Origin: an uncultured Clostridia bacterium
Lineage (GTDB): Bacteria > Bacillota > Clostridia > Oscillospirales > CAG-272
Length of the DNA stretch: 55,978 nucleotides
Direction: 5' to 3'
Assembly: GCA_947630015.1 (NCBI GenBank)
Contig: CANRFY010000013.1
Location: 1 to 55,978 of the forward strand
Below are positions 42,689 to 51,846 of this stretch, piece by piece. Below the pieces are notes generated by a model that was given only the letters and a program-made list of their open reading frames with translations, had not been told where the DNA came from and did no database searches. The position numbers and the translations under genes are program-made. Within the stretch, counting starts at the first letter, position 1; each line of letters begins with the position of its first letter.

Positions 42689-43207
42689 ATGAAGCGTTTT
42701 TTCGCAATTCTGATCCTATTTTCGCTGCTTGCGCTGCAAGCCTGCTCGTCGTATTCGTATAAGCCCGTGTGGTATGAAACGTCAGAACTGATGCAAAGCG
42801 AGCTTCCGTTTTCGATGATAAACGTACAGTCGCCCGATATCGTGCGCGCCATCGCATACGGCGTTCTCGACGGTAAGCTCGGCGAGATCAGATACGCCGT
42901 CGAGGTCGGCGGCGAGGGCGGACGGACGGCAGTTTTGCGCGTCCGCAAGGCCGAGACGGGATACGCCGAAAATGAAGGCTTCATTGAGGCCGGAGGCATG
43001 ACGGACGGCGTTATGACGCCCGTTTCGTCCGAGCGTCTCGGCTCCGCCGAGGTATCGTATTTCGCAGACGCGAACTCGGCCGCGGCGTCGTATACGCTTG
43101 ACGATTTTTCATACGCGCTGATTTTGACGTTCGATTCCGCCGACGAAACCGCGGTGCGCGAGGACATATACAACTTCGTGCTTGCCGCGCTTTCATCCGG
43201 CAAATGA
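42689..43207 (+). CDS. Lipoprotein of unknown function
   Basis: The 172-residue protein has a clear lipoprotein signal (MKRFFAILILFSLLALQACS, lipobox LQAC). The mature part of about 150 residues has alternating strands and helices. No known domain recognised. CGGAGGC precedes the ATG. It lies 19 bp upstream of the RluA-family gene, in the same direction as it and the glycosidase. Confidence 0.75.
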   Translation: MKRFFAILILFSLLALQACSSYSYKPVWYETSELMQSELPFSMINVQSPDIVRAIAYGVLDGKLGEIRYAVEVGGEGGRTAVLRVRKAETGYAENEGFIEAGGMTDGVMTPVSSERLGSAEVSYFADANSAAASYTLDDFSYALILTFDSADETAVREDIYNFVLAALSSGK

Positions 43208-43226
43208 CGGCCCCGGGAGCCGCCGT

Positions 43227-43898
43227 ATGAGCGAACGGAACATAAATGTTGAAATATTATTCGACGACGGCGACATAATCGCCGCCGTCAAGCCGTCCGG
43301 CATTGAAACGCGCCGGATGCCGAACGGCGGCGGGATGGCGGACATCCTCGCAGGCGCGGTCGGAGGCGGCGTTATCCCCGTCGAGCGGCTCGACCGCGAG
43401 ATCGCGGGCGTCGCCATATTCGCGCGGACGGAACTGTCGCGCGAATTCTTAGCCGACGCGTTCGCCGCCGGACGCGCGTTTATGACGTTCGCCGCCGTCG
43501 TATCGAGTCCGCCCGCGCAAAAGTCCGGCGTGCTGCGCGATCTCGTTTATCACGACGCGAGGCGGAACAAATCCTACGTCGTCAAATGCATGAGGCGCGG
43601 GGTGCGCGACGCGGAGCTTTCGTATCGCGTCGTCGGCGACGCCGGCGGACGCGCGCTTTTGGCGCTCGAACCGTCCGTCTGCCGCCCGCATTTGATGAGG
43701 GCGCAGCTCGCGTCTCATTCGATGCCGGTGCTTGGCGACCGCCGTTACGGCGGCGCGCAGGCGGAATGCATCGCGCTCGCCTCGGTCGAGGTGCGTATGC
43801 CGAACCTCGCGGACGGCGGCCCGATCTGCGTAAAATGGACGCCGAGCGGCGGCATATGGCAGGATTTTTGTGATTTTACACGTTTGGTGGTGATGTAA
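43227..43898 (+). CDS. RluA-family pseudouridine synthase
   Basis: The 223-residue protein has the RluA core: ILFDDGDIIAAVKPSGIETRR, VERLDREIAGVAIFART with the catalytic Asp, SYRVVGDAGGRALLAL and RPHLMRAQLASHSMPVLGDRRYGG. The usual HRLD appears as ERLD, but the Asp is kept. No S4 domain is present. Target RNA unknown. GGGAG precedes the ATG at 43227; the following gene begins one base after its stop. Confidence 0.88.
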   Translation: MSERNINVEILFDDGDIIAAVKPSGIETRRMPNGGGMADILAGAVGGGVIPVERLDREIAGVAIFARTELSREFLADAFAAGRAFMTFAAVVSSPPAQKSGVLRDLVYHDARRNKSYVVKCMRRGVRDAELSYRVVGDAGGRALLALEPSVCRPHLMRAQLASHSMPVLGDRRYGGAQAECIALASVEVRMPNLADGGPICVKWTPSGGIWQDFCDFTRLVVM

Positions 43899-43899
43899 T

Positions 43900-45003
43900 G
43901 TGAAGCGCTCGAATGCGCCGCGCATAGCGGCGCTCGTTCTTATCGACGCCGTCATATTCGCGGCTTGCCTTTTGTCGTTCGCGTGGTTCCACCACGCAAA
44001 AAGGATGCTCGCGCCCGCCGACGGCGATATCGTGATCGGCGGCGGGATCGGGCCTGCGGCCGTCGATTCCGAATCCGCGTCCGATAATATCCCCGACGAC
44101 ACGGAAGCCGGCGATCCGATCCCCGACGATACGGATTCCTCGACCCTGCCTCCCGTCGAAACGGAACCAGAAACGGAGGCCGAGACGGAGCCGCCCGTGC
44201 CGCAGCATAAATTTGAATCGATGTTCGCCGCCGAGGGCGAGTTTTTCGCCGATGAGACGTCGTATAAGAGCCACGACATTTCGATCGAGATGGAGGAGAT
44301 CACGCGCGAATTCAACGGCTATACGGCGAAATATCTCGTCTTCGACGTCTACGTCCGAAACGTCGGCAATCTCTACACCGTCAATTCCAAATCGCGCTAC
44401 GATATGACGGAGCTGTGCGAGGCGGGCGGCGCGATCGCCGCCATCAGCGGCGATTTCTGGTATCAGAACGCCCATATCGCCGTCAGAGGCGGCGAGCTTC
44501 TGCGGCGGTACGATTCGACCGAGAACGATTTTCTCGTCATGTACACGGACGGGCGCATGGAGACGTTCGCGCCGGAGGCGCTCGACACGTTCGACGTCAC
44601 GTCCGACATATATCAGATTTGGAATTTCGGGCCGTCGTTGCTCGATGAGGAGGGACACGCGAAAAAATCGTTCGGAGCCAAAAACGATATCGCGGGCGTC
44701 AATCCGCGTTCATCGATCGGCTACTACGAGCCGTACCATTACTGCTTCGTCGTCGCCGACGGCAGGCGTCACATCCGCGACGAGGACGGCGACCGCGTCT
44801 ACTCCGGCGGCGTCAAAATGCGCGATCTCGCGCTCATTTATGAGGAACTCGGATGCGTGTGCGCATACAATCTCGACGGCGGCAACTCCGCCTACGCGTA
44901 TTTCAACGGCGAGATCGTAAGGCAGCAATACGTCGACGAGGGCAAAAGTCCGCGCAAAATCTACGACATCATCTGCATCGGCGAGATCGGCGCGGCGGGA
45001 TAA
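43900..45003 (+). CDS. Phosphodiester glycosidase (NAGPA-domain) family protein
   Basis: The 367-residue protein has an N-terminal helix (IAALVLIDAVIFAACLLSFAWF), an acidic Pro/Thr/Asp-rich linker (about 50-100) and an extracellular domain. That domain has AISGDFWYQNAHIAVRGGELL, NPRSSIGYYEPYHYCFVVADGR and CAYNLDGGNSAYAYFNG, signatures of the phosphodiester glycosidase family linked to exopolysaccharide. GTG start with GGTGGTGA upstream, one base after the RluA-family stop. A strong terminator follows. Confidence 0.88.
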   Translation: MKRSNAPRIAALVLIDAVIFAACLLSFAWFHHAKRMLAPADGDIVIGGGIGPAAVDSESASDNIPDDTEAGDPIPDDTDSSTLPPVETEPETEAETEPPVPQHKFESMFAAEGEFFADETSYKSHDISIEMEEITREFNGYTAKYLVFDVYVRNVGNLYTVNSKSRYDMTELCEAGGAIAAISGDFWYQNAHIAVRGGELLRRYDSTENDFLVMYTDGRMETFAPEALDTFDVTSDIYQIWNFGPSLLDEEGHAKKSFGAKNDIAGVNPRSSIGYYEPYHYCFVVADGRRHIRDEDGDRVYSGGVKMRDLALIYEELGCVCAYNLDGGNSAYAYFNGEIVRQQYVDEGKSPRKIYDIICIGEIGAAG

Positions 45004-45017
45004 ATATAACGGCTGAC

Positions 45018-45062
45018 CGCCTCCGCGAACGCTTTTTAAGCGTTCCGCGGGGGCGCTTTTTC
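45018..45062 (+). terminator. Terminator of the lipoprotein-rluA-glycosidase unit
   Basis: A long stem (CGCCTCCGCGAACGC with its near complement) is followed by TTTTTCC, 15 bp past the stop. Confidence 0.8.
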
Positions 45063-45107
45063 CTTCTGCGGTGTTTTCGGCGATCATATAATTTTTTTCG
45101 CACGGTA

Positions 45108-45136
45108 TTGACACGGGCGGTTTCGCGCTGTATAAT
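45108..45136 (+). promoter_or_regulatory. Consensus promoter of the MacB-like gene
   Basis: TTGACA (45108-45113) and TATAAT (45131-45136) are exactly 17 bp apart. Confidence 0.85.
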
Positions 45137-45198
45137 GTGTAATGTACTATTACGAATCAAACACTCCGCACGCAATCGTATAAGAAAGGATAAAAAGT

Positions 45199-47940
45199 AT
45201 GCTCGAAACACGAAATCTGCGAAAAGTATATAAACCCAAAAAGGGCGTTCCCGTCGTCGCGCTCGATTCCGTATCGCTTCGCTTCCCCGAGCGCGGGATG
45301 GTATTCCTGCTCGGCAAATCAGGCAGCGGAAAATCGACGCTTCTGAATCTGCTCGGCGGCCTCGACCACAGCGACGGCGGCGAGATCATTATCAAAGGCG
45401 TATCGAGCCGCGATTTCTCGCAGGAGAGATTCGACTCATACCGCAACACATACGTCGGATTTGTTTTTCAGGATTACAACATCCTTGAGGAATTCACCGT
45501 CGGCGCAAATATTGCCCTCGCCCTCGAGCTTCAGGGAAAGAAAGCCACAGACGAGGCGATCGGGCGCATCCTGTCCGAGGTCGATCTTGCCGGCTATGGC
45601 AGCCGCAAGCCGAACGAGCTGTCCGGAGGACAGCTCCAGCGCGTCGCGATCGCCCGCGCGCTCGTCAAAAATCCCGAGATCATCATGGCGGACGAGCCGA
45701 CGGGCGCGCTCGATTCCGGCACGGGAGGTCAGGTATTCGACACGCTAAAGCGCCTGTCGGCGGAAAAGCTCGTCATCGTCGTCTCGCACGACAGGGAGTA
45801 CGCGGAGCATTACGCCGACCGCATCATCGAGCTTGCGGACGGACGCGTCGTCAGCGACGTCGAATGCGTGCCGGACGCGGACGCGTCCGAATCGCTCTCG
45901 TTCGACGGCGACACCGTGACGGTGCCGGCGGGATACCGTCTCTCCGAGGAGGACCGCGCCGCCATCAACGAATACATCGACCGCAGGCGGTCGGGGACAA
46001 AGCTTCGCTTTTCGGGCGTATCGCGGCGGTTCGCCGCGACGGACGAATCAAAGATCGAGCCGCCCGATCCGTCGAAATTTGCGCTGATAAAATCGCGCCT
46101 GCCGCTCCATTCGGCGTTTCGGATCGGCGGCAGCAGCCTCGGACACAAGAAATTCCGCCTGTTTGTCACGATCGTGCTGTCCGTCTGCGCGTTTGCGATG
46201 TTCGCTCTCGTCGACACGTTCGGCGCATACGATCACGTCAAATCGTGCGCGCGTTCCATCATAGATTCGGGCGTATCGTATCTGTCGGTCGAAAAATCGA
46301 AAAAGATCGTCGAGGACGGCGGCTATGTCTGGTGGCGTTCCGGCGGCGTCAAGCTCGACGCGGACGATATCGACAAGATCGGGAACGACGCCGGCGTGCC
46401 GTTCGTCGGCGTCTACGTCCCGTCGGCCGGTTCGCTTTCGTTTTATTCGCAGGTGAACGGCGAGACGTCATTATACACGGACAGCGAATACAACATTTAT
46501 CAGTTTTCGCTGTCGGGTCTTGCCGCCGTCGACGCCGACGCGCTCGACGCGCACAGCTATCCGCTCTTATCTGGGCGGCTGCCGTCCGCAAAGGGCGAGA
46601 TCGCCATATCCGAATATGTCGCTGGCACGTTTGTGAAGGGCGGCTGGCGCGCCGCCGACGGCGCGGATGAATTCGAGCGGATAAGCTCGCCGTCCGACAT
46701 GGTCGGGCGCACGCTGTCCGTCGCCGGCAAAACGTACACCGTCGTCGGCGTCGTCGATACAGGCTTCGATCTTGATCGGTATTCGGCGCTGACCGAGGAT
46801 CCGTCGCGCGATTCAAACGCCGACAGGCTCGTCAAATACGTGCTTTACAGCGAGCTGCGGACGATGGCCTCATACAGTCTTTCCTGCGTCGGAATGGTAA
46901 GCGCCGACGAGCTGTCCGAGCTTATATCGTCGGAGCCGCCCGAGATCATGCTGAACAACTCCTATTTTTCGCTCCACATCGAGCCGGATAAGAACGGCGG
47001 AGAGTGGATCGAGGTCAACCCGTCCATGCTCGGCAGGCTCGCCGACATCGATATGAACGGCGTCGATATAATCTGGGCCGACGGCGTGCCGAGGACGTCG
47101 CTCGGCGAAAACGAGGTCATAGCGTCCGCGTCCGTGATAATGGAGCAGCACTTCGTCAACGACTATTATGTGGAATACGTCAACATCGAACCAGAGGAGT
47201 ATGACAAGATATTAGATGCCGAATTCACCGTCGACTACGGTTCGTATTACAGCGGAGGCGGACGCCACGGCGATACGTTCCGCATCGTCGGCATCATCGA
47301 CGACACGTCGACGGGATATGAAAAGAGCGCCGTCTACGTCTGCGATACAATCTATGACGAGCTGACCGCGGACGAGTCGGGGGATTTCACGTTCGCCGTC
47401 GCGCCGATGCCGACCGACGAGGCGCGCGTGCGCGATATCGTCGAATGGAGCTATGACGAGTCTGGCGACGTTCGCTACCGTATGCAGAATCAGGTCGTCT
47501 ACGAGCTTGATTCCGTCAACGAAATGCTCAAGGTGCTGTCGGGAGTGTTCCTCTGGATCGGCGTCGGCTTCGCCGTATTCGCCTCGCTTATGTTCGCGAA
47601 CTTCATCGGTACGAGCATCTCTTACAAAAAGCAGGAGATCGGCATTCTTCGCGCCATAGGCGCGCGATCCGGCGACGTATTCAACATCTTTTTCGCCGAG
47701 GGCTTCATCATCTCGATGATAAACTTCGCGCTCGCCTCGATCGGCGCGTTCGTCGTCACCGCCGTCATAAACGGCTATGTCCGCTCGAATGTCGGCGCGC
47801 TCATAACGGTGCTGACGTTCGGCCCGCGCCAGATCCTGCTCGTGCTTGCGATCTCGCTCGCGGTCACGTTCGTCTCGTGCTATATCCCGATCAGGCGCAT
47901 CGCCTCCAAGCGTCCCATCGACGCGATCCGCGGGAGATAA
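45199..47940 (+). CDS. MacB/FtsX-type ABC transporter, ATPase fused to permease
   Basis: The 913-residue protein has an N-terminal ABC domain (about 1-225) of the MacB/LolD kind: LLGKSGSGKSTLLNLLGG, VFQDYNILEEFTV, LSGGQLQRVAIARAL and IIMADEPTGALDS. A linker leads to the first helix (about 315-335), then a large extracytoplasmic MacB periplasmic-core-like domain (340-780) and three C-terminal FtsX helices. Such fused transporters typically act in peptide export or antimicrobial-peptide resistance. AGAAAGGAT precedes the ATG; consensus promoter upstream. No two-component system is adjacent. Confidence 0.92.
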   Translation: MLETRNLRKVYKPKKGVPVVALDSVSLRFPERGMVFLLGKSGSGKSTLLNLLGGLDHSDGGEIIIKGVSSRDFSQERFDSYRNTYVGFVFQDYNILEEFTVGANIALALELQGKKATDEAIGRILSEVDLAGYGSRKPNELSGGQLQRVAIARALVKNPEIIMADEPTGALDSGTGGQVFDTLKRLSAEKLVIVVSHDREYAEHYADRIIELADGRVVSDVECVPDADASESLSFDGDTVTVPAGYRLSEEDRAAINEYIDRRRSGTKLRFSGVSRRFAATDESKIEPPDPSKFALIKSRLPLHSAFRIGGSSLGHKKFRLFVTIVLSVCAFAMFALVDTFGAYDHVKSCARSIIDSGVSYLSVEKSKKIVEDGGYVWWRSGGVKLDADDIDKIGNDAGVPFVGVYVPSAGSLSFYSQVNGETSLYTDSEYNIYQFSLSGLAAVDADALDAHSYPLLSGRLPSAKGEIAISEYVAGTFVKGGWRAADGADEFERISSPSDMVGRTLSVAGKTYTVVGVVDTGFDLDRYSALTEDPSRDSNADRLVKYVLYSELRTMASYSLSCVGMVSADELSELISSEPPEIMLNNSYFSLHIEPDKNGGEWIEVNPSMLGRLADIDMNGVDIIWADGVPRTSLGENEVIASASVIMEQHFVNDYYVEYVNIEPEEYDKILDAEFTVDYGSYYSGGGRHGDTFRIVGIIDDTSTGYEKSAVYVCDTIYDELTADESGDFTFAVAPMPTDEARVRDIVEWSYDESGDVRYRMQNQVVYELDSVNEMLKVLSGVFLWIGVGFAVFASLMFANFIGTSISYKKQEIGILRAIGARSGDVFNIFFAEGFIISMINFALASIGAFVVTAVINGYVRSNVGALITVLTFGPRQILLVLAISLAVTFVSCYIPIRRIASKRPIDAIRGR

Positions 47941-47950
47941 GAGTTCATCG

Positions 47951-48277
47951 GTTTTTGGGGCGCTGCCCCAAAAACCGCTTAAGGGGGGCTTTTGAGAAAG
48001 CCCCCCTTAAGAATCCCCGCAAAACTTTCCTTACAAAGGATATAAGGCAAGTGTGTTCAACTCTGCGCTGCACGTTTGTGCGTCGACGAAGCAGCTGCGC
48101 GAGAGCGAACACCGCCGGTTTAGGGCGAATGTGTTCAACTCTACGACGTCCGTTTGTGCGTCGACGAAGCAGTCGCGCGAGCGCGAACACCGCCGGTTTA
48201 GGGCAAGTGTGTTCGCCTCTGCGACGCGCGTTTGTGCGTCAACGAAGCAGCCGCGCGAGCGCGAACACCGCTTTCCC
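47951..48277 (-). repeat. A-B composite repeat, locus R6 (three A units)
   Basis: On the minus strand three A units of exactly 78 bp (plus-strand marks 48201, 48123 and 48045) with GTGTTCGC/GCGAACAC ends, then B (47951-48045): GTAAGGAAAGTTTTG, stem CTTAAGGGGGGCTTT with its complement and end hairpin GGGGC/GCCCC. It follows the trigger-factor-like gene's terminator in sense direction. Confidence 0.85.
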
Positions 48278-48287
48278 TCTCCGCAAA

Positions 48288-48314
48288 CAAAAGACCCCCA
48301 TTCGGGGGTCTTTT
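48288..48314 (-). terminator. Terminator of the trigger-factor-like lipoprotein gene
   Basis: AAAAGACCCCC pairs with GGGGGTCTTTT around a 4-nt loop, with a T-run on the minus strand. Confidence 0.85.
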
Positions 48315-48315
48315 A

Positions 48316-49434
48316 TTATTCATTTGCGCTGCTGCCGGAGGTGGAGGCGGGCTTGGAATTTTCGACGAGGAACAGTATCGTTTTATCCCAGATCAGGCTC
48401 TGGCGTATCTCCTCGACGCCGTAATACTGCTCGAATTCCTCGAGCGACATATTCCGATCCGCCGCGTAATCGGCCGCCATCTCCTCGTATTCGGCGTCCG
48501 TCAGCGTGATCCCCTCGAGTGCGATTATGTAGTTCAGCACCATTTCCTCGAACACCTGAAGCTCGCACTGCGAGCGGAGGCTGTTTTCAAACACCTCCAT
48601 CGTCGAGTTGTTGGCCTGGACGTATTCCTCGAGCGTCATCTGATAGTTCGCGCTCGCGAACGCGGTGTATTCCTGTTTCAGGCTTTCGACTCTCGCTTTG
48701 ACGACAGGCTCGGGATATTTTATGACGGTCGAATTCGCCATGACCTTTTCCCATACGGCGGACGCGTCCTTGACGAGCGCGTCCTCCTCCGCCTGCTCCG
48801 TAAGGACGCCGCGCAGATATTCCTCATAATCCGCCATCGTCTTGTACGTCGTGTTCTCGGCCACGAATTCGTCCGTATATTCTGGCATATTCGGATGCGT
48901 GCCGGAGACAACCTCGATCTTGAACGTCGTCAAAACGCCGCCCAACTTCGGATCGTTTTGATAACCCTCGGGTAATGTGATATCGAACTCGAATTCATCC
49001 CCGACGTGATATCCTATCAGCGCGTCCTCAAAGCCCGGGATGAACGCGCCGCTTCCGATCGTGACCGACGAGGTTTTTTCGCCCGTCGTCGTGAACACGT
49101 AGCCAGCTTTATAGCTTTCGGAGTCCTCCTTGACGGTGCCGGTGAATTTGACCTCCACCGTATCGCCGAGCGCGATCACATCGGACGCCGTCATATCCTC
49201 AATATCGGCGAAGCCCGACAGCCATTCCCTGACCTCGGCGTCGATATCGTCCTGTGTGACCGTGATCTGCGTGCGTTCGATCTCGATCCCCTTATATTGG
49301 CCGACTGTCACGTATTGTTTGTAATTGTCGTCGCCGTAATCGGCGAGATCGGTGGAGCCGGACGAGCATGAAGTCAGCGCGATCGAAGACGCGGCAAGCA
49401 CGGCGGCGAGCGCCGCCGAGACAATTCTTTTCAT
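48316..49434 (-). CDS. Trigger-factor-like peptidyl-prolyl isomerase lipoprotein
   Basis: The 372-residue protein has a lipoprotein signal (KRIVSAALAAVLAASSIALTSC), then an FKBP-type domain (about 95-190: GDTVEVKFTGTV, SVTIGSGAFIPGFEDALIGYHVGDEF). A helical C-terminal region resembles trigger factor. It would be a folding helper on the outer face of the membrane. Three ATGs are adjacent; the third (49434) has AAGGAG at proper spacing. Strong TTGACA-17-TATAAT promoter and own terminator. Confidence 0.85.
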   Translation of the reverse strand: MKRIVSAALAAVLAASSIALTSCSSGSTDLADYGDDNYKQYVTVGQYKGIEIERTQITVTQDDIDAEVREWLSGFADIEDMTASDVIALGDTVEVKFTGTVKEDSESYKAGYVFTTTGEKTSSVTIGSGAFIPGFEDALIGYHVGDEFEFDITLPEGYQNDPKLGGVLTTFKIEVVSGTHPNMPEYTDEFVAENTTYKTMADYEEYLRGVLTEQAEEDALVKDASAVWEKVMANSTVIKYPEPVVKARVESLKQEYTAFASANYQMTLEEYVQANNSTMEVFENSLRSQCELQVFEEMVLNYIIALEGITLTDAEYEEMAADYAADRNMSLEEFEQYYGVEEIRQSLIWDKTILFLVENSKPASTSGSSANE

Positions 49435-49462
49435 CATCATTCTCCTTAAAATAAAGGACGAA

Positions 49463-49485
49463 GCGGGAGCCGAGCGACTCCCGCC
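49463..49485 (-). other. Leader hairpin of the trigger-factor-like gene
   Basis: GCGGGAG pairs with CTCCCGC (8-nt loop) in the 5' leader about 20 bases before the ribosome site. It may affect mRNA stability or control; no ligand-binding RNA family recognised. Confidence 0.45.
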
Positions 49486-49513
49486 GTCATTAAGTCTTTA
49501 TACGCTTTATATT

Positions 49514-49542
49514 ATTATAGTTTACGCGCGTCGCGTTGTCAA
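49514..49542 (-). promoter_or_regulatory. Promoter of the trigger-factor-like gene
   Basis: On the minus strand TTGACA (49537-49542) and TATAAT (49514-49519) are 17 bp apart. Confidence 0.85.
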
Positions 49543-49573
49543 GACGTCAGGCAAAAGAATTTGGCCTGAGCCG

Positions 49574-50059
49574 TCAGTTCGCGAACAGCGCCATCAGGCG
49601 CTCGTACACGTCCGGATGCGTATGCTTCAATATGAGCGGCTTCATATCGGCCCCGACGAAGCAGTGAGTGGTGAATCCCGTGCAGCACAGCTCGCCGTTG
49701 TCCTTTATGACCTCGTATTCAAATTTCATTCGCACGCCGGTGAAATTCGCGGGCTTCACGATCACCGAGAACCGATCCTCGAACCGCAGAAGGCGCAGAT
49801 ATTTCGCGTATGCGTCCACGTTCGGTATTATTATGCCGCGGCGCTCGAGTTCAAGCGCGTCGCATCCGCGCCGCTTCATGCAGTCGAGACGCGCTTCCTC
49901 GAAATAGCGCAGATAATTCGTGTGATGCACGATCCCCATCTGATCCGTTTCGTAATAATTCACCTGCCGCTCGTAACGAGCCGGACCGCATCCGCCGTCC
50001 GCGCCGTCCGCGCCGCTTTTGCATTCTTCTATTTTGTTTTCACTGCTTTCCAAAATCAA
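49574..50059 (-). CDS. Hotdog-fold acyl-CoA thioesterase (YbgC/FcbB-like)
   Basis: The 161-residue protein has the 4-hydroxybenzoyl-CoA thioesterase pattern YETDQMGIVHHTNYLRYFEEAR with the catalytic Asp, and KYLRLLRFEDRFSVIV. A polar, Gly/Ala-rich 25-residue start precedes it. It hydrolyses an acyl-CoA thioester; substrate unknown. The start is TTG at 50059 or 50053, near AAAGGAG. It follows rsmI by 63 bp and may be last in that operon. Confidence 0.85.
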   Translation of the reverse strand: MILESSENKIEECKSGADGADGGCGPARYERQVNYYETDQMGIVHHTNYLRYFEEARLDCMKRRGCDALELERRGIIIPNVDAYAKYLRLLRFEDRFSVIVKPANFTGVRMKFEYEVIKDNGELCCTGFTTHCFVGADMKPLILKHTHPDVYERLMALFAN

Positions 50060-50122
50060 AAGCTCCTTTCATATCTTACGGCCGAAACGGCCAATCGAAC
50101 CGCATATTTCGGGATGCTCCCG

Positions 50123-50998
50123 TCACTTTTGCAGTTCGCGGTAAATGTCGCTTTTCCCCACGCCTCGATCGCGCGCGGCCGCTTTCATTGCCTCCATGCG
50201 CGTCATGCCCGATTCCTCATACATGGCTACGTGTTCGCGCACCGTCAGCGCCGACCAGTCGTCGCCGCCGCGTCTGCCGTGCAGCACAAGCACGAATTCG
50301 CCCCTCGGCGCAGTCTCGGCAAACAAAGCCGCCGCATCCGAAAGCGTCGTTCTTATTATCTGCTCGTTCAATTTCGTCAGCTCGCGGCAGATCGCGAGCT
50401 TCCGATCGCCGCCGCAGGCGTCGATCAGCTCGTCTAACGTCTGCGTCAGTCTGTGCGGCGCTTCATATATGACGTATGTGCGTCTCGCCGTTGAAAGCTC
50501 GTCGAGCGCCTCGCGGCGCTGCTTTCCGTCCTGTGGCAGAAATCCCATAAACGTAAAGCTGCGCGTATCCGCGCCTGACAGCGCCAGCGCCGTTACGGCG
50601 GCGCTCGGTCCAGGTACGCTCGTCACGGTTACGCCGGCCTCGGCGCACATTTTTACGAGCGTCTCCCCGGGATCGCTGATCGCGGGCATTCCCGCGTCCG
50701 TCACGAGCGCGCACGATTCGCCCTCGAGCAGTCTTGACAAAATTCGGCCTGCGGACGCGCGTTCGTTGTCCTTGTAACAGCTCACCATCGGACGCGACGC
50801 TCCGATCGACGCCAAAAGCCTCCCCGTGCGGCGCGTATCCTCGGCGGCGATGAAATCGACCTCCGACAGCACCTTGACCGCCCTCGGCGACAGATCCGCC
50901 ATATTGCCGATCGGAGTCCCGACGAGATACAGCGTGCCGCCCACAACGCGGTTCCGCTCCTCCCTCGCCTCCGCCTCGGGAACAAAAAGCTCTTCCAT
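50123..50998 (-). CDS. rsmI: 16S rRNA (cytidine(1402)-2'-O)-methyltransferase RsmI
   Basis: The 291-residue enzyme has the tetrapyrrole-methylase-type fold: TLYLVGTPIGNMADLSPRA, FIAAEDTRRTGRLL, LVTDAGMPAISDPG and VPGPSAAVTALALSG. The C-terminal helical domain (KSDIYRELQ) matches the family. It methylates C1402 in the ribosomal P site. The ATG at 50998 is five bases after the trmN6 stop; the long upstream frame overlaps that gene and is not real. Confidence 0.94.
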   Translation of the reverse strand: MEELFVPEAEAREERNRVVGGTLYLVGTPIGNMADLSPRAVKVLSEVDFIAAEDTRRTGRLLASIGASRPMVSCYKDNERASAGRILSRLLEGESCALVTDAGMPAISDPGETLVKMCAEAGVTVTSVPGPSAAVTALALSGADTRSFTFMGFLPQDGKQRREALDELSTARRTYVIYEAPHRLTQTLDELIDACGGDRKLAICRELTKLNEQIIRTTLSDAAALFAETAPRGEFVLVLHGRRGGDDWSALTVREHVAMYEESGMTRMEAMKAAARDRGVGKSDIYRELQK

Positions 50999-51003
50999 CG
51001 ATC

Positions 51004-51768
51004 CTATCTCACTTTCATGTCGTCGGGGAAGCTCCCCGTCTCGTATATGCGTTTGAAATCGTCCGTTTCCTCGCGCGTGCCGCGCTTGTATGCATAGAGC
51101 GGGCGCATGACGGTGAGTCCGGACGCGCCGCCGCGCCTCGCCGATACAAAGCAAAGCGACGGACGCGATTCCTCGTCGGGATATAAAAACGAAAGCGTTT
51201 TCGGTTCGAGTCCCGCACCTCTCAGCTCGCTCATAAGCTCGGCAAGGCGCTCCGGCCTGTATACGACGTAAAACGTCCCGCCCGATCTGCAAAGCCGCGA
51301 CGCCGCCGCGACGAAATCGCGCAGCGTCCCCATGACCTCGCGTCTCGCGATATCGGCCTCGCCGTGCGCGGAGGAGAATCCCTCCCCCGCCCTCATGTAG
51401 GGCGGATTCGACAAAACTATATCAAACGTGCCGTATCGGCCCGCGCCGACGTCCCTGACGTCGGCCATGACCGGCGTGATCACGCCGGAGAATCCGTTAG
51501 CATCGATATTCCGCCGCATTATGCCGCAGGATTTCTCCTGCACCTCGATCGCGGTGATCGAATCCGCGATTCCGCGCGCCGCAAGCAGAAGCGATACGAC
51601 GCCCGTTCCCGCGCCAAGCTCGACGGCGCTGACGCGCCGTCCCGACGGACGGCGCACGAACGCGGACAAAAGATATGCGTCGGTCGTGAATTGCAGCCCG
51701 CGCCGCGACTGTATCAGCGTTATATCGTCGTTGATCCTGTCGATCCTCTCTCCGTTATCGGTGTCCAT
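51004..51768 (-). CDS. tRNA1(Val) adenine-37 N6-methyltransferase-like protein (TrmN6/YfiC)
   Basis: The 254-residue class I methyltransferase has the SAM site ELGAGTGVVSLLLAAR and the N6-adenine catalytic motif NPPY in DIVLSNPPYMRAGEG. QSRRGLQFTTDAYLLSAFV at the N-terminus is typical of this family, which lies upstream of rsmI in many Firmicutes. GGGAGG precedes the ATG. The exact RNA target is inferred from family only. Confidence 0.9.
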   Translation of the reverse strand: MDTDNGERIDRINDDITLIQSRRGLQFTTDAYLLSAFVRRPSGRRVSAVELGAGTGVVSLLLAARGIADSITAIEVQEKSCGIMRRNIDANGFSGVITPVMADVRDVGAGRYGTFDIVLSNPPYMRAGEGFSSAHGEADIARREVMGTLRDFVAAASRLCRSGGTFYVVYRPERLAELMSELRGAGLEPKTLSFLYPDEESRPSLCFVSARRGGASGLTVMRPLYAYKRGTREETDDFKRIYETGSFPDDMKVR

Positions 51769-51846
51769 GCGTTTTCCTCCCGACGCGTAAAGAAACAGCC
51801 GCGGCGAGCGCGGCGTTTCGGTTATGTTCGCTTGTTGCGGTCACAC

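Noticed and set aside
48045..48277. Integron attC sites (hairpin units downstream of genes)
   Set aside because: The ends GTGTTCGC/GCGAACAC do not fit the RYYYAAC/GTTRRRY core sites and no integron integrase is present in the window.
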